A stretch of 64,000 nucleotides of DNA from contig NZ_BMPD01000004.1 of NCBI RefSeq assembly GCF_014647415.1, positions 248,001 to 312,000 on the forward strand, in the 5' to 3' direction. The translations under genes were made by a program, and so were the position numbers. Within the stretch, counting starts at the first letter, position 1; every line of letters starts with the position of its first letter. This stretch comes from Haloarcula sebkhae. GTDB lineage: Archaea; Halobacteriota; Halobacteria; Halobacteriales; Haloarculaceae. Under the pieces are notes generated by a model. That model ran no database searches. It had not been told where the DNA came from and saw only the letters and a program-made list of their open reading frames with translations. Shown piece by piece: positions 44,270-53,814 of the stretch.

Positions 44270-45523
44270 TCACTCGGAGTCAGCAGGGTTGCTCCCGTCG
44301 TCGGTCTCGATTTCGGTTAGTAGCGACTCGGTCGGCCCGCGACCTAGTACCGACTGCCCGAGGAGCCGGCCGCCGATAGAGCGGGGGTTGATAACCTCGT
44401 CCGCTCCGACCGCGCGGAACTTTTCGACGTGCTTCTGGTCAGTCGCCGCCGCGACTGTGCGGATGTCCGGATTGACGTTTTTCGTCGCGATGACGGCCAG
44501 CACGTCGCGTGCGTCGTCGTTGCTCCCCACCACAACCCCGTTTGCAGTCCCAACGCGTGCGTCCCTGAAGATGTCTTCGTCGGTAGGGTCACCGGTGAGC
44601 AGATTCACGCCCTCGCCCTGCAGCGACGCGACCGTTCCCTCGTCGGGCGTGACGACGACGACCTCCGTCTCGTCGCCCAGTTCTTCGAGTAGCGATGCCG
44701 TAACGTCTCCGTACCCCAGAACCACGATGTGGTCCTCGAGGAGTGTGAGTTCTGATGCAGTCATAACTCCGAACGCTGTTGCCATTCTTGATTCGATAGC
44801 TGGCCCGATGAGCGCACCCACGGCGACAGTGAACGCGCCGGTCCCGAACAGGATAATCGAGAGCGAAAACCACCGTGCCTCCGCCGTCACAGGTGTGATA
44901 TCGCCGTAGCCGACCGTGGCGATGGTGACGACGACATAATACACGGCATCGCCCCAGCTGTCGAGTTCGAGGAACTGGCCCCGAAGTCCGTACGCACCCA
45001 CGGTTCCGTAGAGAACGACGCCGAAGATCGCCGACAGCGACGCGATCTGGATCGGCGAGAGGTCGAGCGACTGGTCGAACCGGTGTCGGTTTCGGACTAC
45101 CAACGGGTACGTGACCAGCGTCATCACCAGCAGGGGGATATCCGTGGGCTGAAAGGTGGCAAGTGGCAGCAGTGTCAGACCGAGAAAGACGACGGCTGCC
45201 ACACGCCAGGCGAGCCGTTTGCGTCGCTGGAGTCCGACCGTCACGATGCCGAGGATAAACGCGAACAGCACTCCGCCGAATCGGACGAAAGGTAACGGAA
45301 GGTCGACCACTGCGGCCAGTGGACCATTGAGTGCAAGCGACGCCTGGCTGAGATTCGAAAGGCCGGTCACGAACGCCAGAAGTGCGACCACGCCGGTCAG
45401 GACGACCGTCGGCTTCGCACCGGATAGCTCGTCCCACTCGACGAACGGAATCCTGTCGGCAGGGTAGAACACGTCCTCGAGTGTCCGTTCCGACGAGTCT
45501 TTCGGGACGTTATCTATTACCAC
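44270..45523 (-). CDS. Potassium channel with RCK (TrkA-N) domain
   Basis: 417 residues if it starts at GTG 45523. Several membrane segments are followed by a pore loop with the K+ filter in TIATVGYGDITP (about residue 205), a final membrane helix, and a Rossmann RCK domain (VVLGYGDVTASLLEEL) reaching the C-terminus. It conducts K+ gated by a nucleotide or ion. A TTG at 45643 would add 40 residues but would overlap the divergent gene and cross a strong TATA-like element (tatatcg, minus strand near 45541). That makes GTG 45523 more likely. Confidence 0.85.
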   Translation of the reverse strand: MVIDNVPKDSSERTLEDVFYPADRIPFVEWDELSGAKPTVVLTGVVALLAFVTGLSNLSQASLALNGPLAAVVDLPLPFVRFGGVLFAFILGIVTVGLQRRKRLAWRVAAVVFLGLTLLPLATFQPTDIPLLVMTLVTYPLVVRNRHRFDQSLDLSPIQIASLSAIFGVVLYGTVGAYGLRGQFLELDSWGDAVYYVVVTIATVGYGDITPVTAEARWFSLSIILFGTGAFTVAVGALIGPAIESRMATAFGVMTASELTLLEDHIVVLGYGDVTASLLEELGDETEVVVVTPDEGTVASLQGEGVNLLTGDPTDEDIFRDARVGTANGVVVGSNDDARDVLAVIATKNVNPDIRTVAAATDQKHVEKFRAVGADEVINPRSIGGRLLGQSVLGRGPTESLLTEIETDDGSNPADSE

Positions 45524-45689
45524 ACTCTTGTCGGAGTCGATATAAAAAACACGCGGCGAGCGGACACCGAACTCAAGACAGCGGGGCCCGTACGATCGGA
45601 TCAATGCGTCGATTGCACGATGCCAGATGTCGCTGTTCGCCAAGAGCGCTCAGAAAGAACTGGAACCGATTCACGCGGAGGCCGGACGG

Positions 45690-46100
45690 ATGAACGCCGC
45701 CGTCCTGTTCGGGCTGGGAACGATGATCGCCTGGGGATTCTGGATCGCGTTTGGGAACGTCGCGTCGAGTACAATGGACCCGGAAACCGCGGCGTTCGTG
45801 TCGTACGCAGCCGCGACAGTCGTTACTGGGATATACGTCGTCGTCTCAGGTGCATCGTTCGTCGTCACGAACCGGGGGATGATGTTCGCCGGCGCGGCGG
45901 GCGTCGCGGCGGCCGTCGGCGTGGTCTCGACGTTCGTCGGTGTGACTGTGGGCCCCACGTCGATCGTATCCACCATCGGTGGAATGTACTTTATCACTGC
46001 CGCAGTCATCGGCGTCATCGCGTTCGGGGAGTCGATGACGCTGACGAAAGCCGCCGGCATCGGGCTGGCGCTGATAGCAATTGTCGTCATCAATCAGTGA
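45690..46100 (+). CDS. Half-size EamA/DMT-family membrane protein
   Basis: 136 residues with five membrane segments, one EamA repeat instead of the usual two (compare the 310-residue protein at 35013). Motifs: GTMIAWGFWIAFGNVAS at the start and GESMTLTKAAGIGLALIA at the end. Half-size members likely act as dimers. An in-frame ATG at 45627 would add a polar 21-residue lead and overlap the alternative start of the divergent channel gene. Confidence 0.75.
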   Translation: MNAAVLFGLGTMIAWGFWIAFGNVASSTMDPETAAFVSYAAATVVTGIYVVVSGASFVVTNRGMMFAGAAGVAAAVGVVSTFVGVTVGPTSIVSTIGGMYFITAAVIGVIAFGESMTLTKAAGIGLALIAIVVINQ

Positions 46101-46158
46101 CTGGACACAACTGGTTGGCTTTCGAGAACGTTGTGTGAGTATGACCCGCTACGGCTGG

Positions 46159-46167
46159 GATTTATAC
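46159..46167 (+). promoter_or_regulatory. TATA-like box for RidA copy 2
   Basis: gatttatac is centred 28 bases before ATG 46191 and fixes that start over the longer frame opening at 46131. Confidence 0.6.
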
Positions 46168-46190
46168 AGCGAGGCTGGGTGACTTCGATC

Positions 46191-46571
46191 ATGAAGCGCG
46201 TGATCGGCACCGATGAAGCTCCGGCCGCGGTCGGCGCGTACAGTCAGGCCACGTCGAACGGCGACCTCCTCATCACCGCCGGACAGCTCCCGCTAACGAC
46301 AGACGGCGAGCTGCTCGACGACGAACCAGTCGCCGACCAGACGCGACAGTGTCTCCACAACGTCGAGGCGATTCTGGAGTCCGACGGGCTCTCGCTCGAC
46401 GATGTGCTAAAGACGACTGTCTACCTCGACGACATCGACGACTTCGACGCGTTCAACGAGGCCTACAGCGAGTTCTTCGAAGCGGACCCACCGGCGCGGA
46501 GCGCCGTCGGCGTGGGTGCGGTCCCGAAAGGTGCAGCGGTCGAAATCGAAGCTATCGCCACCACCGACTAG
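46191..46571 (+). CDS. RidA-family enamine/imine deaminase (copy 2)
   Basis: 126 residues; MKRVIGTDEAPAAVGAYSQA at the start and active-site Arg in PPARSAVGVGAVP. As the only RidA in a normal single-gene context here, this is the better candidate for the housekeeping enzyme that clears 2-aminoacrylate/2-aminocrotonate from threonine dehydratase. It shares the family core with copy 1 but is otherwise clearly distinct. Confidence 0.93.
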   Translation: MKRVIGTDEAPAAVGAYSQATSNGDLLITAGQLPLTTDGELLDDEPVADQTRQCLHNVEAILESDGLSLDDVLKTTVYLDDIDDFDAFNEAYSEFFEADPPARSAVGVGAVPKGAAVEIEAIATTD

Positions 46572-46592
46572 CGAAGGCAGCCGTTCCGTCTC

Positions 46593-46895
46593 CTACCGTA
46601 GCTCCATCTGTTCGGCCCGCTCCGCAGCGAGGGCCGTCAATTCGTCGACGCTACTCTCCGAGCGGTCCGCGAGGACGCGGAGCAACATCCCGAGCTGTAT
46701 CGCCGCTGCCTCACGGAGTTTGGCCGCCTCCTCCGTGTCGTTGCCGAAGTAGTACTCGTGGCGGCCGTCCTCGTGGATAATACCGGTGTACACCGAGCGC
46801 AAGTCGTCCTCAGTTATCGCGGCCGACGCCTCCCTCTTGACTTCCTCGAATCGTGGGTTCATCGTTTCGATTGTGGTAACGTCCCGCTGCCTCAT
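46593..46895 (-). CDS. Small helical protein of unknown function
   Basis: 100 residues, mostly helical with no membrane segment: MRQRDVTTIE at the start, then RFEEVKREASAAITEDDL and HEYYFGNDTEEAAKL. The frame extends upstream to an ATG at 46931, but a minus-strand TATA-like element (acttatttat, near 46937-46946) would place the transcript start near 46914, favouring ATG 46895. No family was recognised. Confidence 0.5.
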   Translation of the reverse strand: MRQRDVTTIETMNPRFEEVKREASAAITEDDLRSVYTGIIHEDGRHEYYFGNDTEEAAKLREAAAIQLGMLLRVLADRSESSVDELTALAAERAEQMELR

Positions 46896-46998
46896 TGTTT
46901 CGACGGAACGAGCCGGCCAGCGCTCACCCATCAGTACATAAATAAGTGATGTTTTGTGGGGTAGCGGATCCCACTGCAACCGGGACCACTCGGCCGGG

Positions 46999-47007
46999 AT
47001 TTTTAAT
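46999..47007 (+). promoter_or_regulatory. TATA-like box for the formate dehydrogenase operon
   Basis: atttttaat sits 27 bases before ATG 47030 and supports that start and a leaderless transcript for the two-gene operon. Confidence 0.55.
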
Positions 47008-47029
47008 CGTTCAGCACGACGCACAGAGT

Positions 47030-48553
47030 ATGCCACAGGAAACCACGGCCCTCGCTCATTCGACCGTCGTCCGGGTGTCGACGGACGGACGGTCACAGCG
47101 CGGGGACCGGGTCCGCTCCGCGGCACGGGCAGCGGCGGACTCAGTCCCGGTCGTCAGGACGGGGCCGACAGGCATCACAGCGACCACACCGCTGGTGATG
47201 ATTACGAGTAACGGGCGGACAGCCTTCTACGGCGACCCGTCACCGGCGACCGTCCGTGACCTCGTCGACGAACTAGAAGCTGGGACAGTACCGACAGCCG
47301 ACGCAGACGCCGTCGCTGAACACGACCCCGAGACGGCGTCGCTTCCCGTCCCGGAGCGCGGACCGCTCTCGATCGGTCGCCGCGACGTACTGGGTCCCTG
47401 CGGCTGGGTGGCCCCGCTCGAACCGGCCGACTGGTCGTTCGTCTCGCCCGAGCAGACTGCCGACGCTGCAGCAGCAGCCGGGCTGCTGGGCCGGGGCCGC
47501 GGGGACGCCGCCGCTGACGAACCGGTCGCCGAGACGTGGGAAACGGCCAGTACAACCGACGGTGACCCGGTGGTCGTCTGCAACGCCAACGACGCCACCG
47601 ACCTCCCAACGGGCGACGACACGCTCCTCTCTGGCGCACCGATGGCAGTCCTCGACGGGATTGCGGCGGTCGCCGAGCACGTGGACGCCGGCGATGCTGT
47701 CATCTATGTGAGCGAGTCGCAGACAGACCTGCAAGCGGACCTTCGCAAGGCGATAGACGCAGCCGTCGACACCCTGCCGGTCGTGCCGCAACTGGTGGCC
47801 GGTCCGGACGAGTTCCGCGCCGGTGAACCGACGGCGGCGCTCGAAGCACTGGAGGGGGCCGACCGCATCGAGCCGCGACTCCAGCCGCCCGCACCGGCCA
47901 AACGTGGCCTGTACGGACGCCCGACAGTCATCCACACCCCGCGAACGTTCGCGCAGGTTCAGCGGGCCATCGCCGAGCCAGAAGGCATCGACGCTGATGC
48001 AGCGGACCCCGGAACACGAATCGTAACGGTCACTGGCGACGTTGCCAACCATGCGACCGTCGAACTCGGGTCCAGCGCAAGCCTCGCGGCGGTACGTGAG
48101 GCGGTCGAGATGGACGGGTCGTTCAAAATGGCCTGTGTTGGCGGCGTTCTCGGCGGTGTCACGCGCAGCCTCAACATGGCACCGACCGCCCAGTCGCTTC
48201 GAGCAGCCGGTCTCGGTACCGACGGCGTCGTCGAACTGTTCGACACCGACCGGTGTGCCGTCGAAACAGTCGGGAAGCGGGCCCGGTTCGCGTCGATGGA
48301 GAACAGCGGCCGATGCGTCCCCGGTCGCGAGGGGACGAAACAGCTCGCTGAACTCCTGCGCGACATATACGACGGCTCGTTCGAGAGCGACAAGATACGC
48401 GAACTGTCCCGGGTGATGCGTCAGTCGAGTAACTGCCAGACCGGCGCGCACGCGCCGCGGCCGGTGACCACAGCTATCGACGAGTTCGAACCCGAGTTCC
48501 GCGCCCACACTGACGGACACTGTCCAAGCGGTACCTGTACGGAGAAACTATGA
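47030..48553 (+). CDS. NuoF-like subunit of formate dehydrogenase, divergent
   Basis: 507 residues, resembling the 51-kDa NADH-dehydrogenase subunit by order: a thioredoxin-like N-terminal part, a Rossmann-type region (VVCNANDATDLPTGDD) and the C-terminal SLBB/helical part (SGRCVPGREGTKQLAELL). Key motifs are degraded: the FMN loop GxGGxGFP reads GLLGRGRGDA, and the C-x2-C-x2-C ligands of the 4Fe-4S cluster are reduced to GRCVPG with one later Cys (NC). NADH/FMN chemistry is therefore doubtful. ATG 47030 fits the TATA-like atttttaat (46999-47007). Stop overlaps the next start by four bases. Confidence 0.78.
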   Translation: MPQETTALAHSTVVRVSTDGRSQRGDRVRSAARAAADSVPVVRTGPTGITATTPLVMITSNGRTAFYGDPSPATVRDLVDELEAGTVPTADADAVAEHDPETASLPVPERGPLSIGRRDVLGPCGWVAPLEPADWSFVSPEQTADAAAAAGLLGRGRGDAAADEPVAETWETASTTDGDPVVVCNANDATDLPTGDDTLLSGAPMAVLDGIAAVAEHVDAGDAVIYVSESQTDLQADLRKAIDAAVDTLPVVPQLVAGPDEFRAGEPTAALEALEGADRIEPRLQPPAPAKRGLYGRPTVIHTPRTFAQVQRAIAEPEGIDADAADPGTRIVTVTGDVANHATVELGSSASLAAVREAVEMDGSFKMACVGGVLGGVTRSLNMAPTAQSLRAAGLGTDGVVELFDTDRCAVETVGKRARFASMENSGRCVPGREGTKQLAELLRDIYDGSFESDKIRELSRVMRQSSNCQTGAHAPRPVTTAIDEFEPEFRAHTDGHCPSGTCTEKL

Positions 48554-51500
48554 GCACAGACAGATCGATTCCACGAGTTCCAGACCTGCACGACCCACAG
48601 CCCGAGACGCCAGTCACCCGCGAATTCGAGACCGGAACCGCTAACGACCCGGACGTGGGGACCGACACGGACGACCCGACAACGCTGACGGTTGACGGCG
48701 AGCGAGTCACAGTCGCCCCAGGATCGACAATCATCGACGCCTTGCAGGACCTTGACGACGATATCGTCAGCGTCGACCCCGGTGCCGAGGGCGTCGAAGA
48801 CGACGCCGACGTACCGGCGCTGTGCTACTACGACCGCGACGGCGATTGTAGCGACGAGATCGGCCCGCGTAGTGAGTGTCGGACTTGCATGGTCGAGACC
48901 GAGAAACACGGCCTCGTCCCGTCGTGTTCGTTCCCCGCTGAAGACGGCCTATCCGTCTCGACGGACACGCCCGATGCTGAGGAGGCCCGCAGCGTCAACC
49001 TTGACCTCGTCCTCTCGAACCACAACCTCCGGTGTACCACCTGCAACGGCAACGGCCGCTGTGAACTGCAGGACGCCGCTATCAGCGAGGGCGTCGACCA
49101 CCCCCGCTACGGCGTCTTCGACGAGCGCGACCAGTACGAACCCATCGACGACACCTCCTCGTTCATCCAGATCGACCGCAACAAGTGCATCCTCTGTAAC
49201 CGCTGTGTCGACGCCTGCAACGACGTGCAGGTGGAAGGCGTCCTCCGAATCGAGGGCCACGGCGAGGACACTCGCATCGGTTTCCAGTCCGATGCCGAGA
49301 CCATGCACGACTCGGAGTGTGTCTCCTGTGGCCACTGCGCTACCGTCTGCCCCACCGGCTCGCTGACCGAGAAAGGTATCGACGGCGCGGCGACGCTCCC
49401 GCTCCCGGGCTTTACACAGCGAAACTCCATCGGGAAAGTCATCGAACACGAGGACGCCGAGACCATCGACGACACCACCGCCCCGAATCGTGGCTTCGAA
49501 CCCGACGACCCACGAGCGGCGAAGGGGAAGCAAGGCCTCGCCAGATTCGCGTCGCAAGCCAAGCGTCGGGCCGGCGACATCGCCAAAGACTACGGGAAGA
49601 AGGCGTTTCTCGCCGGCGAACACACCGCCGAGAGCATCGCGGCGAACACGATGCCCGAAGGCCGGCTGTTCGACATCGCCAGCGTAGTCAGTGACTACCG
49701 GCTCTCGAAGATCGACAAGCAGGAGACGACCTGCGGGTTCTGTGCCGTCGGCTGTCGGTTCGAGATGTGGGGCAAGGACGGCGACTCGCTCGGCGTCGTT
49801 CCAGTCGACGACCCCGACGACGCGCCCGCGAACAACTTCTCGACATGCGTGAAAGGGAAGTTCGGCCACGAGTTCGCCAACAGCGAACAGCGGATTACTG
49901 AACCGCTAATCCGCAACGACGACGGCGAACTCGAACCGACGACCTGGGACGAGGCGCTTGAGTATGTCGCCGAGCGCTTCACAGAGATTCAGGACGCCCA
50001 CGGCATCGACTCGCTTGGCTGTCTCGCCTCTTCGAAGGGCAGTAACGAGGAGGCGTACCTCGTCCAGAAGTTCGCCCGTCAGGTGCTGGGCACGAAGAAC
50101 ATTGACAACTGCGCCCGGCTCTGTCACTCCTCGACGGTGGCGGCGCTCCAGCAGACGCTCGGCTACGGCGCGATGACTAACCGAATCAACGAGGACATCG
50201 GCGAAGCCGACGCCTACCTCATCAGCGGCTCCAACACGACGGAGTCACATCCGGTGCTTGCCACGCGGATCAAACAGAACGTCCGGGACGGAGCCGACCT
50301 CGTCGTGTTCGACCCGCGGAAGGTCGGCATCGCCGAACACGCCGACCAGTACACCCGGACCAACCCCGGCTACGACGTAGCCTGGCTTAACGGCCTGATC
50401 CGGTACATCATCAAGCACGACCTCTACGACGAGGCGTTCATCGAGCGCAACACGAAGAACTTCGAAGAAGTCAGGGAGAAGGTCCAGGCCTTCACGCCCG
50501 AGAAAGTCGAGGAACTGGCGGGCGTGTCGCCCGAAGAACTCGCCTCGGCCGCCGAGACGCTCGCCGAGGCTGACAGCGTCGTGTTCGGCTGGGCGATGGG
50601 CATGACCCAGCAGAGCCACGGCACGGAGAACCTCATCGCGATGGCCGACCTCGCGCTCGTCCTCGGGCAGGTCGGCAAGCCCGGTGCCGGCCTCTCGCCG
50701 TTCCGCGGGCAGAACAACGTCCAGGGCGGCGGTGGCGACATGGGGACGCTTCCGGGAAGCCTGCCGGGCTATCAGAACCCGGCAGACGACGAGGTCGGCG
50801 AGAAGTTCGCCGACGCGTGGGGCGAGCGACCGCCCGAGGAACCCGGACTCAAAGTGCCGGAGATGCTCGCCGAGGCCCACGCGGGGAACCTCCGCGGGAT
50901 GTACGTCGTCGGCGAGAACCCGGCCCTTTCAGAGCCAGACATCCAGCACGCCGCCGAGGCCCTAGAAGATATGCAGTTCCTCGTCGTGCAGGACATCTTC
51001 ATGACCGAGACGGCGGAGTACGCCGACGTAGTGCTCCCTGCGGCCACTTCGCCGGAGAAACACGGGACGTTCACCAACACCGAGCGACGCATCCAGCGGG
51101 TCCGCCCCACGTCCGAACCGCCGGGCAAGGCCCGCCAGGACTGGGAGATCACGCAGGCGTTGGCCCGTCGACTCGGCTACGACTGGGACTACGACCACCC
51201 GCGGGAAGTCATGGACGAAATCAACTCGCTCGCGCCCATCTACGGTGGCGTCACCTACGACCGGCTCGAATCCGGCGAGGAACACGGCCTCCAGTGGCCC
51301 TGCTGGGACGAGGACCACGATGGCACGCCGTACCTCTATGACTACGACGAGGGGAACTTCAACTTCGAGGACGGGAAGGCCCGCTTCGTTCCTGCCGACG
51401 GCGGACACCCCGGGGAAATTCCCGACGAAGAGTACCCGCTGACGCTCACCTCGGGGCGCGTGCTGTATCACTGGCACACGGGCCAGATCACCCGCCGCGT

Positions 51501-51861
51501 CGAGGGACTGATGAGCCACGTGGGCGAGAGCTTCGTCGAGGTCCATCCCGAGACGGCCGAGAAGCTCGGCATCGCCGATGAGGAGTACGTCCGCGTCGAA
51601 TCACGGCGGGGCGATATCGTCGTCAAGGCGCAAGTGACAGAGCGCGTCGGCCCGGGGACGCTGTTCATTCCGATGCACTTCGCCGCCGGCGCGGTCAACA
51701 AACTCACCGGCGAGACCTTCGACCCGACCGCCGGCATCCCCGAGTACAAAGTGTCGAGCGTCCGCGTGGAAGTGCTGGGGCCGGAGACAGACGAACAGGT
51801 GCTCCGGACGCCAGACGCTGGTGGGAAACAAATCCGGAAACGAGGCGCTGGCGACGACTGA
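48550..51861 (+). CDS. fdhA: Formate dehydrogenase alpha subunit (molybdopterin, NuoG-like N-terminus)
   Basis: 1103 residues. N-terminal: 2Fe-2S ferredoxin domain (Cys in ALCYY, ECRTC and PSCSF), His-Cys cluster in HNLRCTTCNGNGRC, and two 4Fe-4S motifs (CILCNRCVDAC, CVSCGHCATVC). Then the molybdenum part: 4Fe-4S in CGFCAVGC near residue 393, and the catalytic residue in NCARLCHSS near residue 524, which is cysteine and not selenocysteine. Oxidises formate to CO2; the Mo or W choice is unknown. No Tat signal, so it acts in the cytoplasm. Partner upstream overlaps by four bases. Confidence 0.93.
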   Translation: MSTDRSIPRVPDLHDPQPETPVTREFETGTANDPDVGTDTDDPTTLTVDGERVTVAPGSTIIDALQDLDDDIVSVDPGAEGVEDDADVPALCYYDRDGDCSDEIGPRSECRTCMVETEKHGLVPSCSFPAEDGLSVSTDTPDAEEARSVNLDLVLSNHNLRCTTCNGNGRCELQDAAISEGVDHPRYGVFDERDQYEPIDDTSSFIQIDRNKCILCNRCVDACNDVQVEGVLRIEGHGEDTRIGFQSDAETMHDSECVSCGHCATVCPTGSLTEKGIDGAATLPLPGFTQRNSIGKVIEHEDAETIDDTTAPNRGFEPDDPRAAKGKQGLARFASQAKRRAGDIAKDYGKKAFLAGEHTAESIAANTMPEGRLFDIASVVSDYRLSKIDKQETTCGFCAVGCRFEMWGKDGDSLGVVPVDDPDDAPANNFSTCVKGKFGHEFANSEQRITEPLIRNDDGELEPTTWDEALEYVAERFTEIQDAHGIDSLGCLASSKGSNEEAYLVQKFARQVLGTKNIDNCARLCHSSTVAALQQTLGYGAMTNRINEDIGEADAYLISGSNTTESHPVLATRIKQNVRDGADLVVFDPRKVGIAEHADQYTRTNPGYDVAWLNGLIRYIIKHDLYDEAFIERNTKNFEEVREKVQAFTPEKVEELAGVSPEELASAAETLAEADSVVFGWAMGMTQQSHGTENLIAMADLALVLGQVGKPGAGLSPFRGQNNVQGGGGDMGTLPGSLPGYQNPADDEVGEKFADAWGERPPEEPGLKVPEMLAEAHAGNLRGMYVVGENPALSEPDIQHAAEALEDMQFLVVQDIFMTETAEYADVVLPAATSPEKHGTFTNTERRIQRVRPTSEPPGKARQDWEITQALARRLGYDWDYDHPREVMDEINSLAPIYGGVTYDRLESGEEHGLQWPCWDEDHDGTPYLYDYDEGNFNFEDGKARFVPADGGHPGEIPDEEYPLTLTSGRVLYHWHTGQITRRVEGLMSHVGESFVEVHPETAEKLGIADEEYVRVESRRGDIVVKAQVTERVGPGTLFIPMHFAAGAVNKLTGETFDPTAGIPEYKVSSVRVEVLGPETDEQVLRTPDAGGKQIRKRGAGDD

Positions 51862-52101
51862 GTCGGCGCGGCCGCTTCCAGCCAGTACACGGAATCGCAA
51901 GCAGTGTCATAACAGATCCAGACAGTTACGTCATAGACAAGTATAAGTAGTTGTTATTTAGTCTTAACTCTCATCTTTGACTGTTGTTCAGCCCATTTCA
52001 AATCATATAAGTATTTTTACTGATGAAATAGACGCAAACAATCTCGAAAGGTAGTCAAATACTGTGGTTTCAATAGAAACTATCTGCTTTCGCCTCAACT
52101 C
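51862..52101. other. AT-rich gap downstream of fdhA
   Basis: 240 bases, strongly AT-rich between 51940 and 52040 (for example catataagtatttttactg), with no gene. It separates the formate dehydrogenase operon from the convergent creatininase-family gene. Confidence 0.4.
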
Positions 52102-52833
52102 TCACTCACGAGGTCCAGCCGGTCGGTCAGCGATTTCATCAAGGAGGTCAACAAGCGACTCGGTCGCCAGCTCCAGCAGCGTCTCCCCGCGTTCGGCACT
52201 TCCCTCGCGTGGGTCGCCGACGACGCCGTTCTCGGTGAACTCGTCGGAATCGAACGCGAGATTGACACCGCTTTGCCACTCCCCCCAGCTGTCGCTGCCA
52301 CCGTCAGCGGCCTCGTCCAGTCGGTCCTCGTGGACAGTCTCGGGGTTCGTGTGCTGGAGGAGCGAAGTCTCCAGCGGCCCGCCGTGGCCCATGTCGGCGC
52401 TGTGGTCGCCGACCGCGTTGAACCACGTGAACGGGACGGCGAAAGCCTCGTCGTGTCGGGTTATCGTGCCCGACACTTCACGCAACGCGTCGATATTGCC
52501 ACCGTGGCCGTTGACCAGCACCACATGGTCCCAGCCGTGGCTGGCGAGACTACCGACGATGTCACGCACGTAGGACCGAAACGTCGATTCGGAGGTCCAC
52601 AGCGTCCCGGAAAAGGCCCGATGCTCCTCGGCGACGCCGACAGGGACTGCCGGTGCGACGACGACAGGGTCGTCGTGGCGCTCGGCACCGCGTTCGGCGA
52701 CTGCCTCAGCGTCGAGCGTGTCCGTTCCGAGCGGCGCGTGTGGCCCATGTTGCTCTGTGCTCCCAACGGGGAGCAGCGCCAGATTCGTCTCCACGTCCGC
52801 CATATCAGTCCAGGTTTCGGTCTGTAGATCCAT
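52102..52833 (-). CDS. Creatininase-family metal amidohydrolase (second copy)
   Basis: 243 residues. Metal-binding motifs GSTEQHGPHAPLGTDT, VNGHGGN and HGGPLETS are all present. Relatives cleave creatinine, formamidopyrimidine intermediates or act in cofactor maturation. This copy is isolated, divergent in sequence from the copy at 24865, and has a TATA-like aaaataaag (52856-52864, plus orientation) 27 bases before its ATG, so it is separately controlled. A longer frame opening at 52947 is not used. Confidence 0.88.
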   Translation of the reverse strand: MDLQTETWTDMADVETNLALLPVGSTEQHGPHAPLGTDTLDAEAVAERGAERHDDPVVVAPAVPVGVAEEHRAFSGTLWTSESTFRSYVRDIVGSLASHGWDHVVLVNGHGGNIDALREVSGTITRHDEAFAVPFTWFNAVGDHSADMGHGGPLETSLLQHTNPETVHEDRLDEAADGGSDSWGEWQSGVNLAFDSDEFTENGVVGDPREGSAERGETLLELATESLVDLLDEIADRPAGPRE

Positions 52834-52855
52834 GGGTACGTCTCTGTCCGAAGCG

Positions 52856-52864
52856 AAAATAAAG
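52856..52864 (-). promoter_or_regulatory. TATA-like box for creatininase copy 2
   Basis: Minus-strand ctttatttt is centred 27 bases before ATG 52833, supporting that start. Confidence 0.55.
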
Positions 52865-52962
52865 CCCAGTTTCTCTCCACCTGTCACCGTTGGTTGCCAC
52901 TTAGCCACAGAATCGGACACGTACGTACGATCCGGCCCAAGCCTCACAGACAGAGAGAGTAG

Positions 52963-53814
52963 TCAGTCCCCGGCTGAGGCGTGGTTGTTACGTTGTGACC
53001 ACATAAGCGGTGTCTCAACGGGTTCTACCACCCGAACGGTCAGGTAGACCAGCGTAACCATGATAGTGTATTCGAGCACGCTGACCACCAGATGTAGTTC
53101 AGATGGGACGGTCACCCTGACGAGGAACGGCGGGTGATTCATCGACGCATGGAACAGCGCGACGAGCCAGAGGTTCCCCGAGAGCGCGTACACACTCCCG
53201 TAGGCAAGACCCATGAGCGCCAGTCCGAGGAGCCTGACTGCCAGCCCGGAGCTAACGCCGTGCCCCGATGCGAGAAACCACCGCGGGAGATGAAACAGGG
53301 CGAACAGGACCGCGGCAAGGCTGATACCGGATAGCACTGCGCGACGAGTCGTCTCACCGGCCAACCGCGTGAATTTCTGCTGGAGGTACGTACGGAAGAG
53401 GAATTCTTCCGGGATCGCAGTGAACAGAAGTGAACTGAAAAGCGCCGCGAGATACAGCAGCGGGTGGGCAGCGGTTCTCGACAGCGAGGCTTCGAATCCG
53501 GAGATGCCACCCATCGCGAGAGCGACCGCAACAAGGTTGTACAGTCCCCAGAACACGGTGACCACCCCGATCACGGGGCCCAGTGTGCGAACAGACGGGA
53601 GCAGAGAACGCGGTGAGACGGTCTCTATTCTGAGCGTCCCAACCGTGAGTGCGACGAGGAAGACACCCCAGAGAATTCCCAGGACGGGCGGCGGCGATGC
53701 GCCGGGGGAGATGGTCACCAGTCCGGAGAGGACAACAATTACCAGGAGGTACGTTACAACGGGAACCAACGGCCCGCCGCTGAATCTCGGCAGGCCAATG
53801 TCAGGGCGCAACAT
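52963..53814 (-). CDS. CPBP-family intramembrane metalloprotease
   Basis: 283 residues with seven or eight membrane segments. Family motifs are present in order: EEFLFR in IPEEFLFRTYLQQ (EExxxR), FALFHLPRW, and FHASMN toward the end. These proteases cleave CAAX-type or other membrane substrates; bacteriocin processing or immunity are known roles, but none can be assigned. ATG 53814 is preferred: a minus-strand TATA-like aagataattt near 53841-53850 lies about 30 bases before it. An ATG at 53841 adds nine residues. Confidence 0.85.
   Translation of the reverse strand: MLRPDIGLPRFSGGPLVPVVTYLLVIVVLSGLVTISPGASPPPVLGILWGVFLVALTVGTLRIETVSPRSLLPSVRTLGPVIGVVTVFWGLYNLVAVALAMGGISGFEASLSRTAAHPLLYLAALFSSLLFTAIPEEFLFRTYLQQKFTRLAGETTRRAVLSGISLAAVLFALFHLPRWFLASGHGVSSGLAVRLLGLALMGLAYGSVYALSGNLWLVALFHASMNHPPFLVRVTVPSELHLVVSVLEYTIMVTLVYLTVRVVEPVETPLMWSQRNNHASAGD

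Noticed and set aside
47273..48520. Minus-strand frame of 415 codons opposite the NuoF-like gene
   Set aside because: Shadow of the plus-strand gene, which has clear NuoF similarity; the composition is Arg/Gly/Val-rich.
48949..49869. Minus-strand frame of 306 codons opposite fdhA
   Set aside because: Lies within the Fe-S region of the real gene and has no family features.
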